A stretch of DNA of 64,000 nt from Dendrolimus kikuchii (GCA_019925095.2 CM034389.1:26338935-26402934); one strand, 5' to 3'. Shown: positions 22,176-33,541, numbered from the stretch's first letter. Numbers and translations: made by a program. The notes: a model not told the origin generated them from the letters alone.

Positions 22176-22256
22176 CATCTTAAAGTCGACTTTTGCTTGC
22201 ACTAGTACAAGAAACAGTGCTGTCCACATTTTAATAAATATAACGTTTATAAAATA

Positions 22257-22375
22257 CTAGCTGTGCCCGCGACTTTGCCTGCGTGGTTTTTTTTTCTTGG
22301 AATCCTAAAAAAAAGGTGGTCTAAGCTACTGCTTTAATATCAACTATCTGCCATTGACTGTCCCGTCAATTTTTT
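22257..22375 (-). mobile_element. Helitron 3' end
   Basis: On + the left edge is A then CTAGCTGTGCCCGCGACTTTG, the usual reverse-complement Helitron terminus. The 5' end is not resolved. Confidence 0.5.
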
Positions 22376-22801
22376 TTGTATTCCCCTATTCCTCCCTTAC
22401 TATCTCCTTTATCCCAGACCTTCTTTCTATCCGATCCTTCCTATTCGTATGGCAACGACCAGCTATTTAATGACAAATTACAAAGTCTCGAATATCGACG
22501 CAGGGTTGCCAGCTTGTCGGTTTTCTATCGGATACATTTTGGAGAGTGTGCATTGGAGCTTTTCAATCACATCCCGCCGTCTCCCTTCCATCATCGGACA
22601 ACCAGACGCATTGGCATGCGGCACCGCTATATGGTGGACATACCATCTATACGAACAAAGCGCTTTGAGTCCACCTTCATTATGCGCACCGCAAAGGAGT
22701 GGAACTCACTGCCGGAGTCTGTTTCTCCCGAAATCTACAACCTGGGTGTCTTCAAGTCTCGTGTGAATAGATACCTTCTAAGTAAGAGTGCTCGATCTTA
22801 G
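22376..22801 (+). pseudogene. C-terminal end of a Jockey/CR1-like LINE ORF2
   Basis: 142 codons, of which about the last 110 match the C-terminus of lepidopteran non-LTR ORF2: RRRVASLSVFYRIHFGECA, PPSPFHHRTTRR, RTAKEWNSLPESVSPE and GVFKSRVNRYLL. The stop is at 22799-22801. No polymerase catalytic region remains, so it is 5'-truncated. A shorter, degraded copy of the same tail follows at about 22990-23200. Confidence 0.75.
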
Positions 22802-22989
22802 ACCATATCTCCGCTCAAATCGAGCGAGATAATGATCAAACGCGTACCTATACGTGATCCCATCCTCACTATCCCTTCATAAAGGTTGGTAATGCGTTGG
22901 TATCGCCCGTGGTGTTGCAAAAGTCTATAGGAGATATTAACCACCTTCCATTAAGAGCGCCGGTATTCTGTTTCCCTGATTCAGTCAAA

Positions 22990-23200
22990 AAAAATCTACT
23001 AAGTATAACAGCATGTACTCTGAAGGTGAGACGGTACTTCACGCCAGATCAGCTGCTGAGTACTGATCTCATTGCCGGGATACGTCTTTCCCGATACTTA
23101 CAACCTAGTTGTGTTCAAGTCCTGTGTGAATAAGGTACGCAAGGTAAGCGTACTATTGTTTAGACCATATCTCCGCTCCACAACGGGCGATATATGATGA
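22990..23200 (+). pseudogene. Degraded repeat of the same LINE C-terminus
   Basis: Carries 'TTTCCCGATACTTACAACCT' and 'TAGACCATATCTCCGCTCC' in the same order as 22730-22820, with frameshifts. A decayed second copy of the LINE tail. Confidence 0.55.
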
Positions 23201-23219
23201 AATGGATCAAATTCAAAAG

Positions 23220-23719
23220 TTATTATTCAAAATAAGTTCCACTAGAGAACACTTTTTGAAGGTCATATATATAAGTTAAAATTTAATATTACTTCCTATC
23301 CATGTACACAGCTTCGCAACGTATTATTGCTGTTAAGGAGAAGAATTTCTATCCGTGCAGGAACGGAGAAAGAATACAAATTCCTGCGGCCGGGCGGCCT
23401 GTCGTAATAGGCGACAAAACAACCCACAGCCAGGTGGTAGGGCATTTGCCCGACTGGATGGCTACCACTCCTGGTCTAAAGCATGTCGCCATAACAACCT
23501 TGAGTTGTGTTCCGGCATTAGTGACCAGGTTCCAGTGTCCCTTAAGAGAGCAGCAGCGCATTTGTAGCACCTTTGGTGTTGCAAATGTCCATAGGTGACG
23601 GTAACCGCTTTCCAACAAGTGGGCCGTCTGCCTGTCTGCTGAACTCCTGCAATAAAAAAAAAGAAGCGGAAAGAAACTCCCCATCAACACGTCTAGCTAA
23701 AAATTGTTTTTCTTTATCG
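23220..23719 (-). mobile_element. Family H LINE 3' end split by family B
   Basis: 23220-23346 and 23660-23719 together match 62100-62290. The family B element 23349-23659 interrupts the AAGGAGAAGAAGCGG stretch, with AGAA repeated on both sides. Confidence 0.65.
23349..23659 (+). mobile_element. Family B SINE-like element, full length
   Basis: From ATCCGTGCAGGAACGGAG to CTCCTGCAATAAAA plus A's. Inserted in family H. Confidence 0.8.
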
Positions 23720-23838
23720 GCCCCAGAGTCCGTTGTCCGTAGTCCGTTGTATATCACCCGTAACACAAGCGTAAGTTGCTTAATTCAGGGATACACAATA
23801 TGTCTGTTTGTCTGCCGTTATTTAAAGAAAAAAAAAAT
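23719..23838 (+). mobile_element. Family C SINE, 3' part only
   Basis: Contains AGTCCGTTGTATATCACCC, CACAAGCGTAAGTTGCTTAA and GTCTGCCG but no tRNA-like head. Confidence 0.65.
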
Positions 23839-24841
23839 AACACCAGTGTTTTTAAAAAGACCTTCTGACCCTCATATGATCGTTGAATATGAAACAATGG
23901 ATTGTAAAACGTAATTTATATCCCCGGGGAGTCATTTCACAATGGCGCAACGGTGTGTCCCAAATTTGATATATTAACTTTAAAGCCATGAATACATTTA
24001 TTGTTAGCGAAAATTGATGAACCATAGACCTGAGACAGGATCTTTGTTTGGAAAGCAATTTTAAGCCACTGATATTCTAATAAGCAATTTCGTCGTACTT
24101 TAGTTTTGATTTCGTTTCAATGTGTCCTAGATTTTAAAATATATATTAAAATCATATATTTGATTATCAAAATTATTCCTGCGGTTTTGCTTTCAAAAAT
24201 CCTCTTTGGATACGTAATCAGGAGGTATTTATGAAATGACATAATTAGAGATAAAATTCATTTAGCCCTATGAAGCAACTCGCCTGTAAATTAATTATAA
24301 AAATGTTTCTCAACAACATTGTTAAATACAGCAGAAATGATTTCAAGCAAAAACACAGTAAAGTATTTCTTAGACACAGCAGAAAAGATCTTTTGGGTAG
24401 TTGCAATATTGGTGGGGATAAAATTATATTTTTTTATAAGCTTGCGGTCAAAAGACGAAAGCCAAAGCCTTCATGAGATAATTTTTGTTTTGTTAAAAAT
24501 CTCACAATAGATAAATCCTCTCTAAGAATAATGCAGAAATTTACATGCCTATAGCTGTAATGTATCTAAATATGCAGGGCAACAGGGCACATCGGCTTGA
24601 GCTCTTTGCGGGTGTTTTCGGGAGATGACGGTAATAAATTCCAGTGGGATAAACCTCACATGAAAGGACGAGCGACCGAAGCTTGCGTGGAGTAAACCAA
24701 GCCGCGGCCTTGCGTGTGGTGAACGTGCTTGTTTACGTAATTAATTTTGAATACATGTCACTTTGTGATGCGGGTCGAAGGATGTTAGGCTACTTGTAGA
24801 CGGTTGTCGCAAATACTGCCGGGCACGGGTGCCTCGGCAAG
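23839..24841. other. No gene or clear repeat seen
   Basis: About 1 kb, AT-rich to 24540 and GC-richer at 24570-24740. Short open frames here show no recognisable domain. Confidence 0.45.
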
Positions 24842-25146
24842 TTTTTTTTTTATTGCAGGAGTTCAGCAGAGAGGCAGAAGGCCCACTTGATAGAAGGCGG
24901 TTACAATCGCCTATGGACATTTGCAACACCAAAGGTGCTACAAATGCGCTGCTGCTCTCTTAAGGAAGACTGGAATCTGGTCACCTATGCCGAAACACAA
25001 CTCATGGTTGTTATGGCGACATACTTTAGACCAGGGGCGGTAGGCATCCAGTCGGGCAAATGCCCTACCACCTGGGTTGTTCTGCCTCTTACGACAGGCC
25101 GCCCGGCCGCAGGAAATTGTATTCTTTTCCGTTCCTGCACGGATAA
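24842..25146 (-). mobile_element. Family B SINE-like element, full length
   Basis: T-run and TTGCAGGAGTTCAGCAG at left, CTGCACGGAT at right (the 5' end on the minus strand). Confidence 0.75.
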
Positions 25147-25148
25147 AA

Positions 25149-25600
25149 AGTGCCAGCATCGTATTTTAGGGCGTTACGCCACATCAGTACGCCAGGAGTG
25201 CGGTGTACCCGTCGATTCAGCTTTTCGCATGCTCGTCGAGTGCACCGTGTGGGGACCCGAGGGGTTTCTACTCCAGGCTGAAGTAGGGCCGGTAGACTCG
25301 TTGAGGAGGAACCTATTTGAGGCCATGATCCACAGCGATTCTCACTGGCAGTTAGAACTGACTCAAAAGAGGCTGCCGAGAGAGAGAAGGAGAGGACTGT
25401 GCGGGCAGCCTTGCCTAATACTGTACGTAGTGGTACGGCCTTGCTTTCCTGGGCTTAGTACCAAGTTGGAGCAGTAGAATGTTCACAGTGAACTGCCTAA
25501 GGCGTATACCCTGTGTCATTTCGTCTAAATGCATTCTCTCACCGGGACGCAGGTAGGTTTAGTGGGTAGTTTGTCGACCTCTTCTTACACTGGAGGAGGA
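25149..25600 (+). pseudogene. C-terminal end of an R1-like LINE ORF2
   Basis: Reads GRYATSVRQECGVPVDSAFR then MLVECTVWGPEGF, which aligns with the CCHC-type C-terminus of R1-clade LINEs; the histidine appears replaced by arginine. A 3' untranslated part with 'CACCGGGACGCAGGTAGG' follows. Same general type as the minus-strand copies at 42.2-43.5 kb. Confidence 0.6.
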
Positions 25601-26229
25601 TCGGTTGCCTTTAAGTACAAGAGTCTCACACGCACACGAGCAGGCGGCACTAGGCGCTGTTTTTGGTCTTTCCCCGTATCCAGACCCGTTTGTGTGTCGC
25701 AAGAAAAGACATTCTCCTGCGTTAACAAAAACAACTTGTACACGCCAAAGAAGTCGCTGGATCTACGCAAGAATTCATGTCGTTACTACACACGACAAGT
25801 GTACATTGCTTCGGCGCTGACCAAGAAAAAAATCTTATCTGCGCTAGACACGACGCGCTCTGTGCTGTTGTGGTGAAGGGAAGGACGAAGAAGGTGAGGT
25901 GGTTCAGGTAATTTGAATACGTTTGATGCGTAGACGTGTTTACGTCGACTTACATTTAGCTAGTGCACGCTACCATACCCTACGGACGACTGCCCGAAAA
26001 CCTGCTCATCGTTTACACATTCCTATTTATCTTGTATGAAGCAGTCACGACAAATTGTCTTGGCTAGATCCGAATAATGAATTGGTCCCATCTGCCGCAG
26101 ACACGGTGAAATTTCTTAGCGTGTACAAGGGCCCTTACGCTAGTGTTGATACGGTGTCAGTTTTTAAAGATTGCTACGTGTAAAAATTGATTAATGCGCG
26201 GGGTAAAGTAAAATTAAAATGATAAATAC
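25601..26229. other. Unassigned region
   Basis: GC-richer (cytosine and ACAC-rich) than its surroundings. An open frame of 116 codons ending at 25876 has no domain I recognise, and may be LINE-derived. No other signal. Confidence 0.35.
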
Positions 26230-26508
26230 CATTACTATCTTCTGTATAATACATTATTTAACCCTCAGATCCCTGCATACATCAAGGAACAATTTCATTT
26301 CCTTCATTCCGGTAACTTAAAGTCTCTTAGATCCTCGGAAAACTTGTTACTTAAAACTCCGCTGCATACAACTAGCTTTTATGGGCAAATCCTTCACAGT
26401 CCAAGCAGTTCGTCTTTGGAACGCGCTGTCTCTTAATATCAAACTAGCCAAGTCACTGCCTATTTTTAAGACTTGTGAAAGATTATTATTACTTATCATC
26501 AAATAGCT
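26230..26508 (+). pseudogene. C-terminal end of another LINE ORF2
   Basis: One frame reads SLRSSENLLLKTPLHTTSFY then SFTVQAVRLWNALSLNIK and KSLPIFKTCERLL before a stop, after a frame change near 26390. The ...RLWNALP.. block is typical of non-LTR ORF2 C-termini. Short, broken, 5'-truncated. Confidence 0.55.
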
Positions 26509-26618
26509 CAATTTAAGGATGCAGTTATTGTCAGCTTTTAAATTTATTCTTTCTTTCTTTTCTTTCTTTCTTTTTTCTCGTTTTATATTTGTTTATGTAA
26601 GTGTATTCTATAATTTGC

Positions 26619-26848
26619 CAGGTGGTAGGGCATTTGCCCGACTGGATGGCTACCACCCCTGGTCTAAAGTATGTCGCCATAACAACCTTGAGTGGTGTTC
26701 CGGCATAAGTGACCAGGTTCCAGTCTCCTTAAGAGAGCAGCAGCGCATTTATAGCACCTTTGGTGTTGCAAATGTCCATAGGCGATGGTAACCGCTTTCC
26801 ATCAAGTGTGCCGTCTGCCTGTGTGCTGAACTCCTGCAATAAAAAAAT
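26619..26848 (+). mobile_element. Family B SINE-like element, 5'-truncated
   Basis: Starts at GCCAGGTGGTAGGGC and ends CTCCTGCAATAAAAAAAT. Confidence 0.75.
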
Positions 26849-27633
26849 ATATTTTATTTACATATATCTAATTAGTATAATTTTTATATTTTATTAATGC
26901 ATGTATATTATGTCATGTATGTCTATATTTATAAGATAATGATTCGGTAGTGAGAATAATGTAACATATCTCTGTTCTTATCAAACTTCTTGTCCATCCA
27001 AAGGTTGTATGGAAGAAATCGCTAATAGTGATAAGACCGCCTATTATATTGTAAAATTTTATTTCTGTTAACGATATATTTTAAAACACAATAAAGCATA
27101 TTCATTAATTATTTTCTGTCCTTCACTTTAAGTGAAGGAACCAAAGTGATCCATATAAATATATAACTTAGTCATTCATTGAATGTTATGAATGTCACCG
27201 TTCCTTTCAGTTTTTTGGTCTTTCAACCAAATTTATTATTTTTGATTGAACGGTGTAATAAGATATTTATAAGCTTTTGAAAGAGTTTTAATTATTTTTA
27301 GCATTTGCAAAAACACGATTTTGCCAAAATGCATGTAGAAGATTAATTAATACTTCAATATTCTTTTTAAACAGAATTTTTTGACTAAGGGAAAGCAACG
27401 TTCATGTTTAATATGTTCCCTACGCTATCTACCGTTCTCAGAGATCATAAATCCAATGCTTGTTCGCCGCCACTCGGTACATTGCTAACAGCCGAGCGTT
27501 TTGTTCCAATTAAGGAGTTTTCATTAACAGCTGTTTAATTACTTGATTAATTTTGGTAAGATTTTAAATAAATTTGGTTGTCTCTATGTATTTATAATGT
27601 AATGGATTTATGAGAAAGATATTAATGACAAAG
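26849..27633. other. No gene; possible MITE at 27119-27255
   Basis: AT-rich. 27119-27255 shares 'ACCAAAGTGATCCATATAAA' and 'TTTCAACCAAATTT' with the 4858-5155 element. Otherwise nothing recognised. Confidence 0.4.
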
Positions 27634-27751
27634 GGTATTTTACAACACCTATATCAATTATTAGTCAGAACAATTAATTCAATAATGCAGTCCCAATGTT
27701 TTTATTTGAAAAATTGTGTTGTTTATGTCTGAGCATATCTTATACTAATTA

Positions 27752-27959
27752 CTAGCTGTCCCGGCAGGCGTTGTTTTGCCGTGAAGAAATAAAATTTAGA
27801 ACCCGATTCCAGCGCCACCTACCGTGTCCAAATGTAAGCTATCTTATCTTTCAAGTTGGATCAACCTGCACACGGTGTGCAAATTTGATTAAAATCGGTC
27901 AAATAGTTTAGGAGTTAACGCGGACAAACAACGTGACACGTAATTTATATATATTAAGA
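27752..27959 (-). mobile_element. Non-autonomous Helitron, family E
   Basis: On + it starts CTAGCTGTCCCGGCAGGCG after an A and ends ATATATATTAAGA before T. On the minus strand this is TCTTAAT... with a GGCA/TGCC hairpin shortly before CTAG. Length about 208 bp, as at 37640-37848. Confidence 0.8.
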
Positions 27960-27960
27960 T

Positions 27961-28203
27961 ATTAAGCTGAAGAGTTTGTTTGTTTGTTTGTTTGAACGCG
28001 CAAATCTCAGGAACTACTGGTCTGATTTGAAAAATTCTTTCAGTGTTAGATAGCGCATTTATCGAGGCTTTAGGCTATATATTATCACGCTAAGACCAAT
28101 AGGAGCGGAGCACCAATGAAGAATGTTTCAAAATCGGGGGTTCTTTTAACTTAATTTTTTGTTTTAACTATTCCACGTGGACGAAGTCGCGGGCAGAAGC
28201 TAG
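27961..28203 (+). mobile_element. Non-autonomous Helitron, family G
   Basis: Same family as 15426-15675, on +, with 3' end GGGCAGAAGCTAG then T. Its 5' end abuts that of the family E element, head to head. Confidence 0.7.
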
Positions 28204-28435
28204 TAAATGATAAAAGGTATTTTCCAACACCTATATAAATTATTAGTCAGAGCAATTAGTTCAATACGCAGTCCAATGCTGTTATTTGAAAAATTGTGTG
28301 GTTTTTGTCGGAGGGTATAAAAACAAAGCGTATTTTCCAACACCTATACAAATTAGTCAGAACAATTAGATTAGTTTGCAGTCCTATGTTCTTATCTGAA
28401 AAACTGTGTTGTGTTTGTCTAAGGATTTAAATGAC

Positions 28436-28564
28436 TGTTTCAATTCTAGTTATAAGAAATTGATAGCCTAGATTAATAATAGCAAGCTACACATGTATTT
28501 AGAGTAGGAAGTAGATTTAATTGTTAACTTAAATAAATAATAATGCATAAAAAATCAATAATAA
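28436..28564. other. No clear feature
   Basis: AT-rich spacer. Confidence 0.3.
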
Positions 28565-29483
28565 TCTTATATATAAAAATGAATTGCAAAATGTGTTGGT
28601 AAGCGCATAACTTGAGAACGACTTTACCGATTTGACGAAATTTTGTGTGTGTGTTTAAGTGGGTCCTGGTAAGGTTTAGATCCACAATTAAAACCGGTAG
28701 GTGGCGCTGAGATCGGATTCTAGAATCCTCCTAATCACCGGGAGCGATTTTGGTGATTTTGTTTTTGTGTGTTTGAGTAGGTTCCCGGATGGTTTAGATT
28801 CGCAATTAGAACCGGTAGGTGGCGCTGAGATCGGGTTCTAGAATCCTCCTAATCACCTGAAGCGATTTTGGTGATTTTGTTTTTGTCTGTTTGAGTGGGT
28901 TCCCGGATGGTTTAGATTCGCAATTAGAACCGGTAGGTGGCGCTGAGATCGGGTTCTAGAATCCTCCTAATCACCGGGAGCGATTTTGGTGATTTTGTTT
29001 TTGTGTGTTTGAGTAGGTTCCCGGATGGTTTAGATTCGCAATTAGAACCGGTAGGTGGCGCTGAGATCGGGTTCTAGAATCCTCCTAATCACCTGAAGCG
29101 ATTTTGGTGATTTTGTTTTTGTCTGTTTGAGTGGGTTCCCGGATGGTTTAGATTCGCAATTAGAACCGGTAGGTGGCGCTGAGATCGGGTTCTAGAATCC
29201 TCCTAATCACCTGAAGCGATTTTGGTGATTTTGTTTTTGTCTGTTTGAGTGGGTTCCCGGATGGTTTAGATTCGCAATTAGAACCGGTAGGTGGCGCTGA
29301 GATCGGGTTCTAGAATCCTCCTAATCACCTGGAGCGATTTTGGTGATTTTGTTTTTGTGTGTTTGAGTGGGTTCCCGGATGGTTTAGATTCGCAATTAGA
29401 ACCGGTAGGTGGCGCTGAGATCGGGTTCTAGAATCCTCCTAATCACCTGGACCGATTATAGTTATTTTGTTTTTGTGTCATGA
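28565..29483 (+). repeat. 118-bp minisatellite within a Helitron 5' end
   Basis: 28565-28625 is a Helitron 5' end (TCTTATATATAAAAATG after A). From about 28623 seven units follow with GGTAGGTGGCGCTGAGATCG at 28696, 28814, 28932, 29050, 29168, 29286 and 29404, exactly 118 bp apart. Units alternate between two types (CACCGGGAGCG and CACCTGAAGCG) before becoming uniform. The same unit occurs twice inside the 60561-60900 Helitron. No Helitron 3' end follows this array. Confidence 0.85.
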
Positions 29484-29497
29484 AACAGTCTTTTAGA

Positions 29498-29640
29498 CCT
29501 GCACATCGAGATAACTGACGTGTCAAACCTGCCAAGCCGCCTTGTTCAAGCGTGCCGGTTATACTGTCCGTTCCTTCTACAATGGGAGGCCCGAGCCCAG
29601 CAGTGGGACATTTATGGGCCGTTATTATATATATTTTTAT
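29498..29640 (+). mobile_element. Family F SINE body fragment
   Basis: Contains CCTGCACATCGAGATAAC, CTGCCAAGCCGCCTTG and GTGGGACATTTATGGGCC, matching 39570-39712 and the inverted copy at 63085-63290. Confidence 0.65.
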
Positions 29641-29699
29641 GTATAAATAGACAAATAATAATTAATATTATATTATTAATTTGTCGTTATTTATATTTT

Positions 29700-30427
29700 T
29701 GAGGATTCACACTGTTTGTGTATTTATCTTACAATTCTGGGTTCTTGTGATTCCAAGCGTTGTCTTAATTTCCGGAACCCAAAGATTTCTTTTTGTGGCA
29801 GGTGAAATACATTTCGTACATATTTTTTAGAATTCAAACTGTTTGTGTATTTAGCTTACAATTCTGGGTTCATGTGATTCCAAGCGTTGTCTTAATTTCC
29901 GGAACCCAAAGATTTTTTTTTGTGGCAGGTGAAATACATTTCGTACATATTTTTTAGAATTCAAACTGTTTGTGTATTTATCTTACAATTCTGGGTTCTT
30001 GGGATTCCAAGCGTTGTCTCAATTTCCGGAACCCAATTTTTTTTTTGTGGCAGGTGAAATACATTTCGTACATATTTTTTAGAATTCAAACTGTTTGTGT
30101 ATTTATCTTACAATTCTGGGTTCTTGTGATTCCAAGCGTTGTCTTAATTTCCGGAACCCAAAGATTTTTTTTTGTGGCAGGTGAAATACATTTCGTACAT
30201 ATTTTTTAGAATTCAAACTGTTTGTATATTTAGCTTACAATTCTGGGTTCATGTGATTCCAAGCGTTTTCTTAATTTCCGGAACCCAAAGATTTTTTTTT
30301 TTGTGGCAGGTGAAATACATTTCGTACATATTTTTTAGAATTCAAACTGTTTGTGTATTTAGCTTACAATTCTGGGTTCATGTGATTCCAAGCGTTGCCT
30401 TAATTTCCGCAACCCAATGTTTGTGTC
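29700..30427 (+). repeat. 127-bp minisatellite, six units
   Basis: ATTCTGGGTT starts at 29734, 29861, 29988, 30113, 30240 and 30369, so units of 125-129 bp. Each carries TTCCGGAACCCAA and a variable T-run. Length is not a multiple of three, so the open frames through it are artefacts. Confidence 0.85.
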
Positions 30428-31289
30428 AACCGCTGCTATCGCAGTTGTGGAATATTTATGATGACAACAATATTATTAAATTTTAGAATATGTGTTATAT
30501 GTTTACGAAATACGTTTAAAATCTTGTTAATACATATTTCTATATTAATATTATAAAAGCGAAAGTAACGTTGTCTGTTGGTCTGTCTGATACATTTTCA
30601 TGGAAAAACACCTGTATCGATTTTCTTGTAATTTGGCATAAATGTAGTTAGTGACAATACTACATATATACCAAATTATTTATGAAACGAACAAGCGACC
30701 CTAAAAAGAGATAAACATAAATCTATAGGAATAAGCCTGCGATAGGATCACATACGAATTTTACATTATGCAGCACAGATTACAGAGTCAATAAGACCGA
30801 TGATTAAACGTAGGTCCAATTTGGACCGAAATAAAACTAAAAATTTAAAGTGATACTTAAGAAGTTTATTTTGAATTATAATGTAGGCTAAAGGAATTAT
30901 ATTTATATTAATAAACGTTGGAGAAGAATTATCTGTGAGTATATTCTCTGAAGTTTCACTTCTACTGCGTGTGAGCTGCACACACACACACGATTTTCTT
31001 TTTGGAGCTGACCGAGATGCATGTGGGACTTCCTACGACCGGCTCTGCACACATCTAGTCTTGTTATTAAACACCCAATTGTAAACTTCTTCTAATTTAT
31101 TTTACTGTATTATAACAATAGCTGGTAATCTTATTTTAAACAGATATAATGCTTGTGGACGTGATGGGTTAAACCATTAGAAGGGGGCGAAGATATAGAT
31201 GAGCTGTCGTTTGTCAGTCTGCCTTGACATTAAAGACAATAACTTTTGTCATTACACAGATTAAACGTTAGGTAAACTTTTAGGCGCTA
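30428..31289. other. No gene; Helitron 5' end at about 30539
   Basis: A TCTATATTAATATTATAAAA start at 30539 resembles a Helitron 5' end with no matching 3' end. A CACACA run lies at 30978-30991. Nothing else recognised. Confidence 0.4.
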
Positions 31290-31985
31290 AGAACCTCAGC
31301 CAGAAGGCCCAGCTTGCCATACACAACGCGGTGCTGGTACCTACGCTCACGTATAGAAGCGAGGGTTTGGTATGGAAGAGAGAGCATGAAAGTAGAGTAA
31401 ACGCGGTCGAGATGCAAGCACTGCGCAAAATCTGCGGAGTGACGCTCGCGGACCGCGTTCATAATACCGAAGTAAGAAAGAGAGTTGGTCTGAAAGAGAA
31501 TGTCGGGGTGAAGGTAAGGAGAGGAATGCTCCGGTGGTTCGGGCATGTGGAAAGAATGCATGATGAAAGAATGACTAAACAGATAGTCGTGGAAGACCAC
31601 GACACACTTTCAATGACGGCCTCTGTGGTTGAGCGGGCTAAGCCTTTGCCGGCCTATCTCACTACAACGCAGAGGCTCCGGGTTCGATTCCTGGTATAGT
31701 AAATTTCGGAAACGTATTTTCTCCGTTATTTACTATAGTCTGGGTGTCTGGGATCGGCACCAGAGTAGTCCGTTGTATATTACCCATAACACAAGCGTAA
31801 CTTGCTTAATTTGGGGATATACAATATGTGTGTTTGTCTGCCGATTATTATTAAAAAAAAAAAAAATATAAAATAGATCGGGTACTAGCAGAAGCTGATG
31901 TCAGGAGCCTTAAGAACAGACGAGCGTGGATGACAAAAGTTATGAATGTCAAAGAAGCAAGTGAGGTGGTTACACGAGATGTAAA
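31290..31985 (+). mobile_element. Family A, RTE-like LINE 3' end split by a SINE
   Basis: 31290-31614 and 31869-31985 are consecutive parts of family A, reading LVPTLTYRSEGLVWKREHES and RWFGHVERMHDERMTKQ. The family C SINE 31615-31868 interrupts the HTFHDQID region. The tail is lost after GAAGCAAGTGAGGTGG. Confidence 0.8.
31615..31868 (+). mobile_element. Family C tRNA-derived SINE
   Basis: A box TGGTTGAGCGG and B box GGTTCGATTCC intact. Ends GATTATTATTAAAA. Nested in family A. Confidence 0.85.
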
Positions 31986-32371
31986 AGTGACCTATTTAGG
32001 TATGGGATGGTTGGCGCACTGGCGGACGAGCGTACCGAGGGCGCTAATGGTTCGAGTGCCTAAATAGGCCTTTCAACCGAGGTTAACACTGCTTTTCATT
32101 TCGAATATGAGGAAAATAAATAAAAACTGATGACTTAAACTAACAACTACTTCTCTAATGAAATCAGTCGTTAAATCCATATCCAAATCTGATGAGCTCT
32201 TACGTCATATATGCAACGTCAGGTAAATTACTTTTTCTGTGGCATTCTACCAGCCAGTATTTTTTTATCACAGATGATAGTAAATATTTTGCTCAAATTT
32301 ATTTAAATTAAATAATAACTTAGTGAGAAGTAATCTATAAATATAAAATGACATTACGGAATTGATGATGT
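31986..32371. other. tRNA-like palindromic segment at 32000-32090, otherwise unassigned
   Basis: CCTATTTAGG (32001-32010) and CCTAAATAGG (32079-32088) bracket a segment with a weak B box (GGTTCGAGTGCC) and an A-box-like TGGCGCACTGG. It could be a small SINE or MITE. No functional tRNA fold was seen. Confidence 0.35.
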
Positions 32372-32871
32372 TGTTACGAGTTACGGGACTCAAATTAAAA
32401 TGCCGTTAGAATTATCATAGAGTTTGTTAGAACTGTACAAACACGTATAACACAGGTACAAATATAACCGAACACAACAAATCCAAACGTAATGCAGAAG
32501 GTCATAAGAAGGTCGCAATTCAATAAAACGCGCAAAATCCGTCACTAATAGATTCCCGAATGTACACACGTCACGCCCGTATCGTAGTTGTAGCTCAACT
32601 GGCCCGTCTCTCAATCAGGCCGTCGTTTTATACTTCACAAATGCAAATGTGCCCGCCCGGCAACGTCGACACAATTTCCTAGAATTAGCTTGTAATTGTA
32701 ATAATCCGCAACACCTGGCTAATGATGGTCCTGAGCGAGTACAGTAGAACAATAGGCTGTTCTCCACAATAACTAGAAACGTATGCCAATAAAGAATTAA
32801 ACAAAAGAAGACGTTCATAAAAGGATTACAGATAGTTCAAATGCCGACAGGTGATAAAATGTGTTTTTACA
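32372..32871 (-). mobile_element. Solo LTR with TATA and initiator
   Basis: About 500 bp, with TG at one end and CA at the other. It is collinear over its length with 40193-40654. On the minus strand a TATAAAA (32632 downward) is followed 32 nt later by CCAGTTG, an initiator-like site. GATGT/GATCT flank it, a possible 5-bp duplication with one mismatch. No gag or pol is attached. Likely Gypsy- or Pao-type. Confidence 0.6.
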
Positions 32872-33541
32872 GATCTGTGCGTGGAATTTATGTTTGTCGG
32901 GGCCTAAGTTGCAACACTATATATTATGCCAGTTAGAAAGAAAGAAGTCGGTTAAATATTTATTTTTTGGTGTTTAGCGTGAAGTCAGTTTTGTTTTAGT
33001 TAAAAAAAAAACTTTATTACAAATCTGTATACCAATCGAAATTTAAAAAAAATACCCTTTTGTTCTGTTATTCTTTTTTCTTATTGTCTAAATTTTGTCG
33101 ATTGGCTACGTACATACATACAGCCTTTTGAGGCGTTTAAAACGTGAAATTCTAAAAATACATTTAAGAAGAAAAATATTTTAATTGTTAATATTATTAC
33201 CATTAACAATAATCACAAGGCTGTGAACTGAATTGAGTAGACAATAAAATGAGTTTTGCGCACAAAAACAGACAATGCCTGAAAATGTTGAAACTAAATA
33301 CATATTACAATTTTTTGTGAGGCTCCGTTATTACAAATGAATCGAGCCATAAATACGTCAGTCAGAAGTATTATATTTTACAAGCAGTACCAACAGTACC
33401 TACAACAGTGAACTTCGTTCTTCGTTGCCATGACGACGCGTTTGTTATAGAATTGTAACGGTAGCAAAAAAGAAGACACAATCTTGTTGGTTATATTCTT
33501 CTGTCCCAAGGCATATGCGTCATTTATCGGCATAAAACTCG
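32872..33541. other. No gene or clear repeat seen
   Basis: AT-rich. Nothing recognised. Confidence 0.4.

Larger units (their letters stand above)
27634..28435 (+). repeat. Three copies of an about 113-bp repeat, split by two Helitrons
   Basis: Units start with GGTATTTT(A/C)CAACACCTAT at 27634 and 28216 and with GTATTTTCCAACACCTAT at 28330. Copies two and three are adjacent. The first is separated by 27752-28203, two back-to-back Helitrons, whose removal brings the spacing near one unit. Confidence 0.65.

Noticed and set aside
25529..25876. A 116-codon open frame after the R1-like fragment
   Set aside because: No domain was recognised, and another frame is also open. It probably lies in repeat-derived DNA.
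28623..29483. Regular direct repeats suggesting a CRISPR array
   Set aside because: Units are contiguous 118-bp copies without spacers, in an animal genome, derived from a Helitron.
29970..30486. Open frames through the 127-bp array resembling a repeated membrane protein
   Set aside because: The unit is not a multiple of three, and frames persist only by chance across two or three units.
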